NCBI GenBank assembly: GCA_029255685.2
Contig: CM055312.2
Coordinates: forward strand, 4,798,649 to 4,862,648
Direction of reading: 5' to 3'
DNA length: 64,000 nucleotides
DNA from: Silene conica
Lineage: Eukaryota > Streptophyta > Magnoliopsida > Caryophyllales > Caryophyllaceae
A program made the position numbers and the translations under genes. The notes under the pieces are model-generated. The model saw nothing but the letters and a program-made list of their open reading frames with translations. It was not told the DNA's origin and did no database searches. This document shows, piece by piece, positions 33,421 to 44,240 of this stretch (the first letter of the stretch is position 1; each line of letters opens with the position of its first letter).

Positions 33421-33936
33421 TAATTAGCTGTCAAGGTTTGACAAAAGACAATATTTAGTTCCTTCTCACTTTGACGAGAAAAAAATCTTCAAAATTTTAT
33501 GTTTTACAATGATAATAAATGAACCGATTGGGGGTGAATTTTATCTTCAATGTCGGTGTTTATAAGTGATCAAATTCTGTTTTGCTATTTAAGGTGACAC
33601 ATGTAAATGGTTCGAAATTTTGATTTGTGACTATGATATGCACATATCTAATAAAACAAATAATGTAGTTTAAAGAAATATTTGACAAATTGTGGTACCA
33701 TTTACTTAAGATTGTATAATATTTTTTTTCCATTTTTTATATATATTATGATCACATGTGATATGTGTTTTTAATATAAGTTGTATTGTTTATATTACCA
33801 TATCTATCATTTATAACAACTCGGTGATTGCAATTGAAATCATAATACAAATTAAAAAATATTATTAATCATAATTGAATCATAATTTTTTACATTCTTT
33901 GACAACAAGTTAATTAATAACCACATTTGAAATAGC

Positions 33937-33969
33937 AAACCCGTGCAATTTGCACGGGTTTAAGACTAG
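33937..33969 (+). mobile_element. Helitron 3' terminus
   Basis: A 12-bp stem, AAACCCGTGCAA with TTGCACGGGTTT, is followed by AAGACTAG and then T at 33970. Hairpin plus CTRR plus host T is the Helitron 3' signature. The 5' TC end could not be located. No Rep/helicase gene is present, so it is non-autonomous. Confidence 0.7.
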
Positions 33970-34607
33970 TCCCATCATAAGCTAACTACCCACCCATTGA
34001 AAAACATGATCCAGATTATGCATTTAAATACATGAAAGTGGGATCTTTAACAAGAGTTTAAATGCAAAATCAAGCTTTAACCATTCACGATAATTAGTTT
34101 CATTGAAAAGTTATCATAAGTGAACGAAATAAATCCAAAATAGAACTAGAAAAACATTTGATCTAGCTCCAAAATAGGATTAAACTAATACTCCCTCTTA
34201 ATCATCAGGGTGTTGATTCCTTTTAAAAGAGATAGGGCTGAGTAGGGAAATCGGGGTGGTGTATTAGTTTGGTGAGTTCGATGGTGGGGAGGGTGTTGGT
34301 TCCTTTTAAAAGAGATGAGATTAAATTAATACTCCCTAGTCCGTCCTAGTCAAGGTGGACATAAAGAAAGGGTCGAGTAGTAATCTGAGATATAAAAGAT
34401 AAAGGGTCATTTTTGTTATAAAAATGCAATAATAGAGGTTTGAGAGCAATTTTAAATTCTTGCGTAATTTCAGATGTAATTTTTAAATCTCTTTTCTTTT
34501 AAGAAAGTTAAATTTGAAAAAGTGTGTTTTATAAGAAAGTTATTGGTAATTAATCTTTTTGTCATCTAAAAGTGTGTAACATTATTGATAGTGTATTTAT
34601 AGGAAAA

Positions 34608-34638
34608 CTAGCTTAGAACCCGTGCAATTTTGCACGGA
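34608..34638 (-). mobile_element. Helitron 3' terminus, opposite orientation
   Basis: On the minus strand CCGTGCAAAATTGCACGG is followed by GTTCTAAGCTAG and then T. It is the same family as the end at 33969 but faces it, about 640 bp away. The element body would extend rightward into 34640-36170. Confidence 0.65.
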
Positions 34639-34879
34639 AATGTATAATTAAATAATTCTTAATTTTATTAAAAATCGTAATAACATTGTTATCAATATGT
34701 TAGAATTTGTCAGGGTGACAATTTATATTTTGGAATTTGAGACTTAGAGTAATATTTGATCTCGCCTTTTATCTTTATTTATAAGTTCCAATTTTCCGTT
34801 ACCCGACTATTATAGTTTTTCCCTTACTATCGACGATTATTATTTTTGTCATATTTCAATTTGTGAACAATAATTGTTA

Positions 34880-35235
34880 CATACCCGAAAATAGGCTGAC
34901 CTGAGACCCGAAATTGACCCAAACTACATCACCCAAATATGACCCAAAATCCGAATTCATCTGACTCGTCCCAAAAAAGTTCTGAACTAATTTGACCTGT
35001 AATTGATCCAACCCGAAGTGGTATAATCTGAAACCACTCAACTCGAAAATAAATTGGATAAACAAAAACTCTAATGAACAAAATGACTTGAAATGAAATT
35101 TATCTTTTAATCATTGGCCCGACCCGACCAGTCCTGACCCGTAATGATCCAATCTGATCCGACCCTAATTATCTCGAAAAAAATGATGAACCAAACTGAC
35201 ATGACCCGAATTGGCACAGAACCTGAATTAAATTA
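34880..35235. repeat. Degenerate TGACCCGA-type tract
   Basis: Many diverged copies of (T)GACCCGAAxTGACCC and related words on the plus strand. I see no fixed period and no coding. Confidence 0.5.
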
Positions 35236-35819
35236 CATTAACAAATACTACTTCACAAATAAGAAATTACCGACCGAGTAATACTTCGTAGACGTCTACT
35301 TACTCAAGTAAATTCAAACTGCTAAAAATTCTACACAATACAATCAAAAAATAAAAATAAATTATAAATAGATATATATATAACGTGATTATATAAAATC
35401 ATAAAAAGAGAGTATAATAACACTGTAATATAAAATATTACAATCAATATTAATAAGAAATTCAGTAATGATTTTTTTATCATAAATAATGAAAAAATTA
35501 CCGAGCGAGAAAATATTTAACTAATGATTGTCATGTGTCTAATGGTTTCTCTATTATAATTATATATACATGGATATATAGATTGTATAATTTAATATCT
35601 CCTATATTATTCCATATTTGATTAAACAATAAGTCTTTCTTAAAACACCAGTTACATACCACTTGTGTAAATGACCCCATAGCTAATTATTAAAAATAGT
35701 TCTTAGTTTTATATTTAGCCGTGACATAATAGCACTATTATAGAATTGAAAATATATGTTATAGTTACGCTTAAAATGGTAGTTTGGATCTCATTGAATT
35801 AATTGAATCTTTGAATAAT

Positions 35820-36175
35820 ATTGCACGGGTAATTAATTATATGTGAGAATATTTTTTCCAACAATTGTATGTGAGATTATTTTTTAGAGGTTTTAATATT
35901 GCACGGATAAATTTAATATTGCACGGATAATATTTTTGAATAATAGTGCTCGTTGTCTATTGGCATCAAGAAGTGTCTAAATTTAAAAGATATATAAAAT
36001 AATTTTCATAGAATATTTATATAAAATATTTTTGCACGGATTTGTATAGAATATTTTTATAGTCTAAACACCTCTAAATTCATATATAATATTGTTGCAC
36101 CGATATGCAAAGAAATATTTTAGATTTTGAATATCAGTCTAAATTTATTAAATATTGCACGGACATGTCATATAT
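35820..36175. repeat. Irregular array of ATTGCACGG motifs
   Basis: TTGCACGG[GA] recurs at about 35824, 35903, 35922, 36031 and 36157, with a variant (TTGCACCG) near 36095, each followed by AT-rich sequence. The motif is one arm of the Helitron hairpin at 33937 and 34608. This may be stacked or nested degraded Helitron ends. Confidence 0.45.
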
Positions 36176-36435
36176 TCCTTATTTTGTATACATTAATCAG
36201 CGAGAATATTTTTTCCAAGATTTTCCAAAATCGATATTACATCATGGGAATTTGGGCGAGAAATTTTTAAACGTAGGAGTGACATGTGTCCAGTTTAAAA
36301 GTAGTGGTTCTTCTTATATACTTTTATATAGATTATTGATAATTTACAATGTAGTTTCGTTCTAATATAAAAAGTATTATAAGGAATACCAGAATGCGAT
36401 GTGGAGAGGAAATGGAATGAAAATTCGGAGCATAC

Positions 36436-37784
36436 CTCTGCATTGAAGAAAGGATGATCTTCTGGTACATGCTCCCTTGTAAACAACTCATTGCGTTCCC
36501 CCAATACACTTGACAGTCCACTCAAAGATTCTAGGTGAAGTGATCTCAAACAAGGCCAATGAACGATATCTCTTTCTTTTTTGGTTTCAGGCTCGCCATT
36601 AATAACAATGAATTTCAAGGAATAACAACATTCAAAAGAAATCTCACTCAAGTTCAGTAGTTCGAGAGTTAGAGGCAATCCACATATCAATTTGGGACAT
36701 TCCTTTACAGTGAGACGTTGAAGATTAGAGAATATTCGTGTTGGAGATTTCATGTCACATATCATCTCTAAGTTATGCATACTTTGTAGCCTTAAAAGCT
36801 CCAGTTTCGCAAAGGCCATTGACTCATCTGGTTCGCTTGAGCTGATTATATGTTTGACGCCACATTTATCAATATCTAAAAACTTCAAGTCCTTAAAGCC
36901 ATCTTCGTCTAACTGAGGGACAAGATTCTCGGTGAGCTTATTAGAGTCTAGAATTAGTAAACAATCAACTTTCTTTAGCAACGCTCTTAACCACTTGCTT
37001 TGATTTGCATCTATATCCTTCAACTCTAAAACATAGCGGAACGCTGATACTTCTTCCATATCCCATTCATAAGAATTCTTAACACTTATTCTGAACTTGC
37101 CCAGTTGCTCAACAAATTGGTCGTTGTTTACAGTTAACAATTGTTGAGCTTCGAATACTTCCATTTCAAGGGCATTCAAGTGAGATAACGTATCAAGCTC
37201 ACTTCCACTAACCTGATCATATCCTCCTCCATCATTAACTTGTGTATTTGTGGATACCCAACCATCAAAAACATTGAGCATGTGAAGTCCTTCTAAATTG
37301 GATAAACGAGATAAGATATTAGCTGGGATACTCTTCACACCTTTACAATCTTCTATATCCAACAATCGAAGGTTGCACAACTCCCCAATTTCAAGAGCTA
37401 ACTCTTCAAAACTTGATTCACGCAAACTCAAAACAAGAAGATTCACCAACTTGCCAATCAATTTAACGTCTTTCAACTTACAGCGGTGCAGATGCAATGT
37501 TTGTAATCGTTCTAATTCTCCCATGGATTCTGGTAACCCTTCATCAAAATTCATATTTGATAGACTTAAAACTTTAAGATTCTTCATTCCTCCAAAGAAA
37601 TCTGACGCAAGAGTTGTCAAAGCGACATCGCTTTTCAATAACAAAATTTCAAGCATAGGAGCCTTCACTCCACTTAGGCGAGAAAAATCATGCCCAGACA
37701 TCAATGATATCGTTGTAACCTTCTCAAATGTATCCTTACACATCCATCGAGGAATACTTTCAGCTAGGGTCATGCGATCTTTAC
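36436..37784 (-). CDS. NLR gene exon 3: first leucine-rich repeat block
   Basis: The acceptor TTGCGCAG lies before GTAAAGATCGC; the exon starts at 37784 and completes a codon begun in exon 2 (phase 1). The donor GCAGAG/GTATGC ends it at 36436 in phase 0, giving 1,349 nt. It opens KDRMTLAESIPRWMCKDTFEKVTTISLM, the usual junction between the NB-ARC domain and LRRs. LRRs follow: NLKVLSLSNMNFDEGLPESMGELERLQTLHL, LVNLLVLSLRES and SNLEGLHML. The end HPFFNAE matches the usual exon boundary of RPS2-like genes. The next exon is about 11 kb away. No internal stop is seen. Confidence 0.85.
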
Positions 37785-38144
37785 CTGCGCAAGAGTAGCA
37801 AAACAGTATGCATCACCAATCAAATATCTTATACTCGTAATAAATGCAGTACATCAATAAGTTTGCTTATTATCACCATATATATCTTAGTATATATTTG
37901 ACCCATTTACATGACAATTTGTGTAAAGACCTAGATATTACTTCCTCAGCTCTAAATATAGAATTTTTTTGATGATTTGGCTAAAAATTTGGCCTCCAAT
38001 TGTACATGAACGAAGGTGATTTTCGAGTTTGTAGAAATTATCAAAGATCCGAGTATAAGAAAAGGCTATTTTTCAAAGACATAGGAAAGGAAAATGACAT
38101 TGTATTATCAAGTTTATATTAAAATTAGTGATAATTTGCATTAC

Positions 38145-39044
38145 CTTTATTAATAAATGAGATGAAGGATGCACGAACAAGATCATGAATTCTGACTTCT
38201 CCATCAGAATCACCTTTTAATAACAATGACGATGAAATGAATTCGTTAGCCCACGTAGTTGCTTCCTCCATAGCTTCTGAAAGCCCGTTGACATGTTGAA
38301 ATAAATCCAACCCAATGCCATATCTCATCAACTCGTCGATTGTTACAGCTGAACTGAGAGGAGACAAACATACAAGAAATAAAAATATCGTTTTTTCTTC
38401 GATATCAATAAGCTTGTAACTTGTTTCGAGAATTGAGTATGTCTCACGATATTCACTACTGACTTGACTTGTGATAGGCTTTTCTGCTGTTTCTGCAAAA
38501 TGATTCCACATTGACAAATCTTTACCCCTTAAAGCATTTGCTGTAGTGGCAATTGCAAGAGGCAATCCACCACACTTCCTTAATAATCTATCGGCCACAA
38601 CTTTAAACTCTCCTTTACTGACTTTCTTCTCAGCTTGGTTTTCAAATAGTTTTAAAGCTTCTCTTTTATTCAATAAGCCCACCTTAAATATATTAGCTTC
38701 TTCGACATCCATGAGCCTACACACACGTTCTTCTCTAGTTGTAATCAAGAGTTTACAACGAGAATCTTTGGTACTTTTTGAAGGAATTCCCACTTCATCT
38801 AACTTGAGTTTTTCCCATAGGTTGTCAAGGACTATAAGTATTTTCTCTGATTTCAGTCTATTATAAAGAACGCGGGACCTTTGAGATACATTGTGCATAT
38901 CATCAAATGTCAGGCCAATACCTCCGGCAATTTGATTTTGAATGCCTTTTATATTTGGCGTTTCTGAAACCTCTACTACTACTTTTCCATCGAATAAATC
39001 ATTTATTCGTTTATGTGCAATTTCTTTTGCCAAAGTTGTTTTTC
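38145..39044 (-). CDS. NLR gene exon 2: NB-ARC nucleotide-binding domain
   Basis: The acceptor AATGCAG precedes GAAAAACAACTTTG at 39044 and completes the P-loop split by the intron. The donor AAATAAAG/GTAATG ends the exon at 38145 in phase 1; length 900 nt. Motifs in order: the KTT part of the P-loop, kinase-2 ILIVLDNLW with the Trp typical of CC-type NLRs, RNBS-B CKLLITTR, GLPL as GGLPLAIA, an RNBS-D-like CLSPL region, and an MHD-like VRIHDLV in which Met is replaced by Ile. The domain is an ATP/ADP switch that controls oligomerisation and immune signalling. It lies between a CC exon to the right and the LRR exons to the left. Confidence 0.9.
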
Positions 39045-39861
39045 CTGCATTCATAGTAGCTAGAATTAGTTAAAATTAAAATACCTAATTTAAACTCCGT
39101 GTCTAATAAGCCAAAATTTATATCAGTGTAGGTTTAAACACACATTCAAATTTAACTAGCCATCTACACTAAATTTTAATATCTTACATTTATCTAGAAA
39201 TTTAAAATTTGATAACATGCGAAAAACAAAATACATCTAGAATAACTTAACTCGAGCAACTAGCTTCATTAAACTAGTTAAAGTTTAGGCTAAACTATTA
39301 AAATGAACCGATAGCTACAGAAAGACACAATATTTTCCCAAAGTATTGCAACATTCGATTTTCTTTTAAAATAGTTTAAATGTTGCTTTTAATAAAAGGT
39401 AGATTATACATCCCTTTAACTACCTCTATGGCTCTATGCCTCTATGGTTAATATTGCGCGAAAGCGACTATTAAAACCCTTAAATTTAGCTAATGGTAAA
39501 ATTAATCTTCCTGCCATTTTTATGGAGCAACTCACCCCCTTAAGTACATTTTATACCTGATTACATTTTGAGAGAGTAATTTATCAAAGAATTTTTAAAA
39601 TGAAATTTTTTGTAGAAAAATGGTGTATAAAAAGGAGTAATTATTAATTTACTCATAAACTTATTCGAATCACCACTTACTGGCTTACTGTTATGCTTTC
39701 GTTACACCCATTGATACTCCTATTAACTTCACCAATGTTTGAACATGAATTGACCCACTAGATTAGAAACAAGATCTACCCAACGCATGACTAACCCACA
39801 AAGGTAACACAAACTCTTATTAAAGACCGACAAAATGAATAGCCCCCTTTTATAATGTGCA

Positions 39862-39990
39862 AATGACAATGTAATAAGTGCTCCATTTTCTTCCACTTGT
39901 CTTTTAACCTGCTTGCTTTATTGTGTCAGAGAAATATTAATATTTAACGTGTGACGGATAGTATTCGTCACAAGCCGAGACACTTTGTAT
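39862..39990. mobile_element. Foldback MITE family, copy 2 (in NLR intron 1)
   Basis: Contains GTGCAAATGACAATG and an inverted TGCTTTATTGTGTCAGAGAAATATT, then GTGACGGATAGTATTCGTCAC. It is a diverged relative of the repeats at 30588 and 42415, and lies in the intron between exons 1 and 2. Confidence 0.4.
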
Positions 39991-40243
39991 ATGTAAATAA
40001 GTAGTGGGAAATATACGTTTCTAGCATATAAAATAAAGGATAATAATATGGCGTTGTTCTCTCATATGCACCCTTTATCAATGTGATTTTCACTTATTGC
40101 ATGTGATGTACCTACTGATAATGGGGCTCCTACTCGATGCATATGAGAGAGGATGATGTCGAAAAGAAGGCCACCCCGTGACTTAAAGTCGTAAACCCAT
40201 TTTTCCCAAAATAAATTTGAAAAAGAAAAAGAAGATAACTTAC

Positions 40244-41453
40244 CGCAACCGCCCATGCCATATACTCCGACAATGTTAACTTGATCATTCTTCAAAGCTA
40301 TCAATATTCTCTGCAAAAGTACTTCTCTGGATTCCAACCCCTCTATGAACTCACCCGGAATATTTTCGAGCTCATCCTCTGTTATAGGTCTAGTCACCTG
40401 ATCTGACGGATATTTACCAATCACAAGATTGATAGTTTTGATCATAGTTAAAGCCCTTTCACTCATATCATGATGACGACGGTTGACTTGGAATCGAATT
40501 ATACAATAACCACAGTACCTATGCGGTTTATCGCTTTCTGCAGCATGCTCAGACCCGGAACTATTGCTCAAAGCATTCATGACTTCCCACCCTAAGTTGG
40601 CATCCTCGGGGAGACTCTTCTTGAAGTTCTCATCATCGAGAAAGGCCGTTATGCGTCCCATACGTTTACGCAAACTTTGAACTTTCTCTTTGATGAAACT
40701 TTCATTAACTGGCTGCACATCCTCCTCCTCCTCCTCAGGTTTAGGGATCAGCAATTCCTCTTCGTCGTCATCATGATTATGCCCAACCTCCTTTCGAATG
40801 CTACCCTCTGCTTTACTCAAAATCATGGCCATCTCGCCTTCATCTTTCATCAGTTTATCAAGATCCACATTGTTTAGATCAACTTCATTCAATAGTTTAA
40901 GGAGCACAGTAGCCGCATCATTCCCTTTTATAAACTCTGTAAACTCGTCAACAATATCCTTTATAACATCGCTTGCTATCTTGGCAACCTTCTTGTAATC
41001 AGCCTCCTCTTCAGCATTGACGACCCCTCTATCAACACCTATCGCTTGAGGATTGCACTTGTTCTTCACCATATTCACCACAATGTCGAAAATCTCCCTA
41101 TCATCGTTCCATAACCTCTTCAAAACAGCATGTTCCATCATTTTCACCACAATTTCAGCCACCCCGTCTTCTTTCATAAGTTGCTTCATTTCTTGCATCT
41201 CAATCAAAACCATCACGCTTTTCAACCAATGCCCGGTTTCTCTTGTCATCACCTGCAAATTCGCCTTCTCTCTCCTCAGTTTCGCTTCAAGGTCCAGCTT
41301 CTTGTCACACAAAAGGGTAAGCAGTTTCACCAGAGTTTCCATGTTTTCCGGATAAGTTTTGATTAACTTAACATACTCTTGTATCCAATCCACAACCAAC
41401 GTCTTAACAGGCCCTGCCACAGCTTTTACCGCATCCGTTATCATCCCTGACAT
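40244..41453 (-). CDS. NLR gene exon 1: extended coiled-coil N-terminus and P-loop start
   Basis: ATG at 41453 (MSGMITDAVK) is the first in frame. The donor TTGCG/GTAAG ends the exon at 40244 in phase 1, and GMGGCG joins KTTLAKE of exon 2. The exon encodes 403 residues before the split codon, about twice the usual CC region. Residues 1-90 look like an RPS2-type coiled coil; residues about 305-403 give the standard linker (CGYCIIRFQVNRRH, GLESREVLLQRI). Between them lies an unusual helical, acidic insert (about 90-300) with an acid-rich run at 227-246 and two similar LMKEDG/LMKDEG segments at 92-97 and 201-206. The N-terminus normally forms the membrane-active signalling part. Confidence 0.85.
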
Positions 41454-42130
41454 TGTTACTCTCCCAAAACACGCACACACACACTATATTTTTTTGTATT
41501 TTTTTTTTGTTTTGAATTTGGCTGAAATAACTCACAAAAATAGGAACAAAAAGCTAAAATTAGAAACAACTGACAACGATGGGTAATAGTCAAGGAAAAA
41601 AAGACGATTAAAAAGATGAAGAATTAGAGGATTAGAACAAAAGCAATTAATTTCTTTAACTCACTTTTAACTTTTGAAATTCTTATATGTCTAGAGAAGT
41701 ATTGTTGCAAGATTTAAATACAGTTTAGAATGCCGATTTTGGTAATATTAAAGTCTCAATTTGCTGGAACTTCATACAATATGAGTTATATGACCTAAAC
41801 TGAGTCTACTTTATTTATCATACACAACCGCAGCTTTCGTGCAATCGTGCTTGCTAATAGCTGGAGACATTAGGATGTGCATTGTGCGAAATTCAACGAG
41901 ACACACAGTTAAACAATTATATAAATTGTTGCAATCAAAGACCAAGTTGTATTTACGACAGTAATATCTAATAATTAAAAAACCAAGTCTTCCCTAGTTT
42001 ATACTGAAATAGCAGCATCCAAAAATTAAAATAGGACCAGATCAAGTCTTGAATATTTATGATTAACGACAGATGCTTGTCTTGTTTCGTAATAGTTGGA
42101 GACATGTACATTGTGTTGTATTCAACCGAC
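41454..42130 (-). promoter_or_regulatory. Upstream region of the NLR gene
   Basis: This should hold the promoter and 5' untranslated region. A TG/CA-rich stretch lies at about 41465-41485 directly before the start codon, followed upstream by a poly-A/T tract. I cannot identify a convincing TATA box or a specific defence element. Confidence 0.35.
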
Positions 42131-42136
42131 GCACAC

Positions 42137-42312
42137 ATTTTCATTTGTGATGGACATATCCGTCACAAACTTGTGACGACGGGTCAATCTTACCCATTTG
42201 AATATATAAGGACAAAACACTTCGTGATTCTCTAGGCTCATCTTATCTATACCAGTGGCATATACTTGAGCCGTCATAAACTTATGACGGATATACCCGT
42301 CACAAGGGAGAC
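42137..42312. mobile_element. Palindromic MITE with CCGTCACAAG ends
   Basis: The left end (CATTTGTGATGGACATATCC, then GTCACAAACTTGTGACG) and the right end (GAGCCGTCATAAACTTATGACGG, then ATATACCCGTCACAAGGGAG) are inverted copies; each end is itself palindromic. Same family as 22337-22515. Confidence 0.6.
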
Positions 42313-42414
42313 TTAATATAATACAACGAAAGGGACAGTTGAATAATTATATATATGTTTCTGTTACCGAAGAGCTCGCTCTATTTGGCCGACACAAATT
42401 CTCATTGAGGACGA

Positions 42415-42575
42415 ACACTATCTGTCAGACTGTCACAAGCTGGAGACGGATAGTACTCCTCTCACAAAATGCAAATGACACAACCCATAAAAATGCTCCA
42501 GTTCCTCACTTATCCTCGACTTGCATTTTGTGTGAGGATATTATCCATCTTTGACTTGTGATGGATCACAAGCGA
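42415..42575. mobile_element. Foldback MITE family, copy 3
   Basis: CTCTCACAAAATGCAAATGAC and the inverse CTTGCATTTTGTGTGAGGAT flank a short centre. It is the clearest copy of the family seen at 30588 and 39862. Confidence 0.6.
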
Positions 42576-42579
42576 GACT

Positions 42580-43310
42580 TTTTGTTAGGCCAATAACCCC
42601 TCACGGTTAAAAAAGACCGCAATTTTATTGACTAGATCCGAGTCTGGGCTTGTTTACAGTAAATCAGAAGCAATAATCATGCAAACTTGTGTGGTCCTAG
42701 TAAAATTCTATGATCATAATCAATAATTAAAAAGAAAAATTCAATTAGGATTGATCTATCATGGCAGTACATCATTATGACTTACTTGTATGACAGTAGC
42801 GCATTACCCGTTCAATAATAACACTTGCGGATGAAGGAAAGACAGAGTTACCTAAAAGAAGTTAAAAGAAGTTGACTTACATAAAATAGAATATGCTTAA
42901 ATGCGCCATACTCATTCATGTCGATTCAGAGTAGTGACGCCTTTCAATTGAAGCACCCAACCCAAGAATTGCAATAAATTGAAAAAGCCATTGCTGTATT
43001 TCTTTTCTGGAAACGATGGAAGTATATTGATAGACTTAGTTTTCGGTCATTTCAATCGAGTTTGAGTTAGAAATTGACGAAGGTCGGCATTAGGGTATTA
43101 TCTGAGACTCTCCGGTTCAGTTTTTTATTAATTTTTATTAATTTTGAAGGGACCTGCTTTTTCACATACGGATTTTACTCTTTCATATACGATTTTTATC
43201 CCTACCCTTATCATTTTTTAAAAATTCGCTCCATTAATTTTAATTTTTTTTCTTCCTTCACCCTCTTGAAGGACTATTCAATGCACCGTCCCTCCATCAT
43301 CAACTCTATT
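42580..43310. other. AT-rich spacer, nothing recognised
   Basis: No supported gene. An open frame from about 43074 is composed of low-complexity AT-rich and then C-rich sequence. Confidence 0.4.
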
Positions 43311-43314
43311 CACC

Positions 43315-43495
43315 GCGGTCATATCACAACTCTGTCGTCGCCCTCCCCTTCCTCCTGCCGCGCACCCTTCCGTCACCACCGTCATATCACGTCGCCGCCT
43401 TTTCCCCTCTTCCTGCCGCGCAACCCTCCCCCTCCCCTGCCGCGCACCCCTCCGTCACCGCCGTCATATCACAACTCCGTCACCGCCATCATAAA
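43315..43495. repeat. C-rich degenerate tandem repeat
   Basis: Units with CCTGCCGCGCACCC, CCGTCACC and CCGTCATATCACAACTC recur about three times at roughly 60-bp spacing. It gives a proline/serine-rich reading frame without family resemblance. Confidence 0.5.
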
Positions 43496-44079
43496 ACTTA
43501 AAAAATATTGAAAAAAAAAAACTAAAACTAAAACTAAAAAAAATTGAATACGCAGCCAAACTAAATAAATAATGAATCAGAAACTAAATAAATAAAAAAG
43601 AAAAACTAAAAGTGAAGCTTTTCCTTTTAATTGAATACAAATTGCAGACAACTTGACGGGCAATTTGCAGACAAATTGACGCACGCAATTAAATACAGAC
43701 CACAGACAAATTGCAGACCAATTTATTTTGTTGAATTAGAAGAATGAAATTGAATAGCAGATAATGAAATTGAAATTGACGACGCATCAATTGAAGACGG
43801 ATCTACGACTAAACAATATTACCTCAATACTAAAAATTGTAATCCATTGTTTAAGTTTTTAGATTAATTAGTTAAATTGTAAGGTAACAACTCATATAAA
43901 TAAGTTGTTTTGTCTAGGTTTAGGAAGGAGAGTTTTGATTTAGGAAGGAAAGTTTAGGTTTAGGAAAAAGCGTAGAAGATAGAAATTTTACGAAAAAGTG
44001 TACGTGAAAAAGTAAACTCCGTATGTGAATAAGTAATTCCGTTTTTTAATTGTTTAGATTCGCCCAGACTTCATGCGTT

Positions 44080-44240
44080 ATCTGTCATACCCTACTTTTT
44101 GTTTACATTGTGTCCTCTTTTTTTTATAAAAAGAGATGACACGTGCCAACCGCTTTGAATAATTTCCATGAAAAGTGGGGTCAAGACGCACAGTTTAAAG
44201 TTAAGACTCAACTTAAAATTTTATTAGGACTTTGATATAG
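44080..44240. mobile_element. Left fragment of an interrupted MITE
   Basis: GTGGGGTCAAGACGCAC through GTTAAGACTCAACTTAAAA matches the central-right part of the Tourist-like MITE at 21995. The rest continues at 58849, across the retrotransposon insertion. The left terminus is diverged. Confidence 0.5.
44236..44240. repeat. Target-site duplication, left copy (TATAG)
   Basis: TATAG precedes TGTAACACCC and recurs at 58849-58853 after the right LTR. Confidence 0.88.

Noticed and set aside
36105-36365. 86-codon plus-strand frame overlapping the end of NLR exon 3
   Set aside because: Antisense to an intron and AT-rich. No resemblance to a known protein.
43074-43511. 145-codon proline-rich frame
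   Set aside because: Crosses AT-rich sequence into a C-rich tandem repeat, with no homology signal or gene context.
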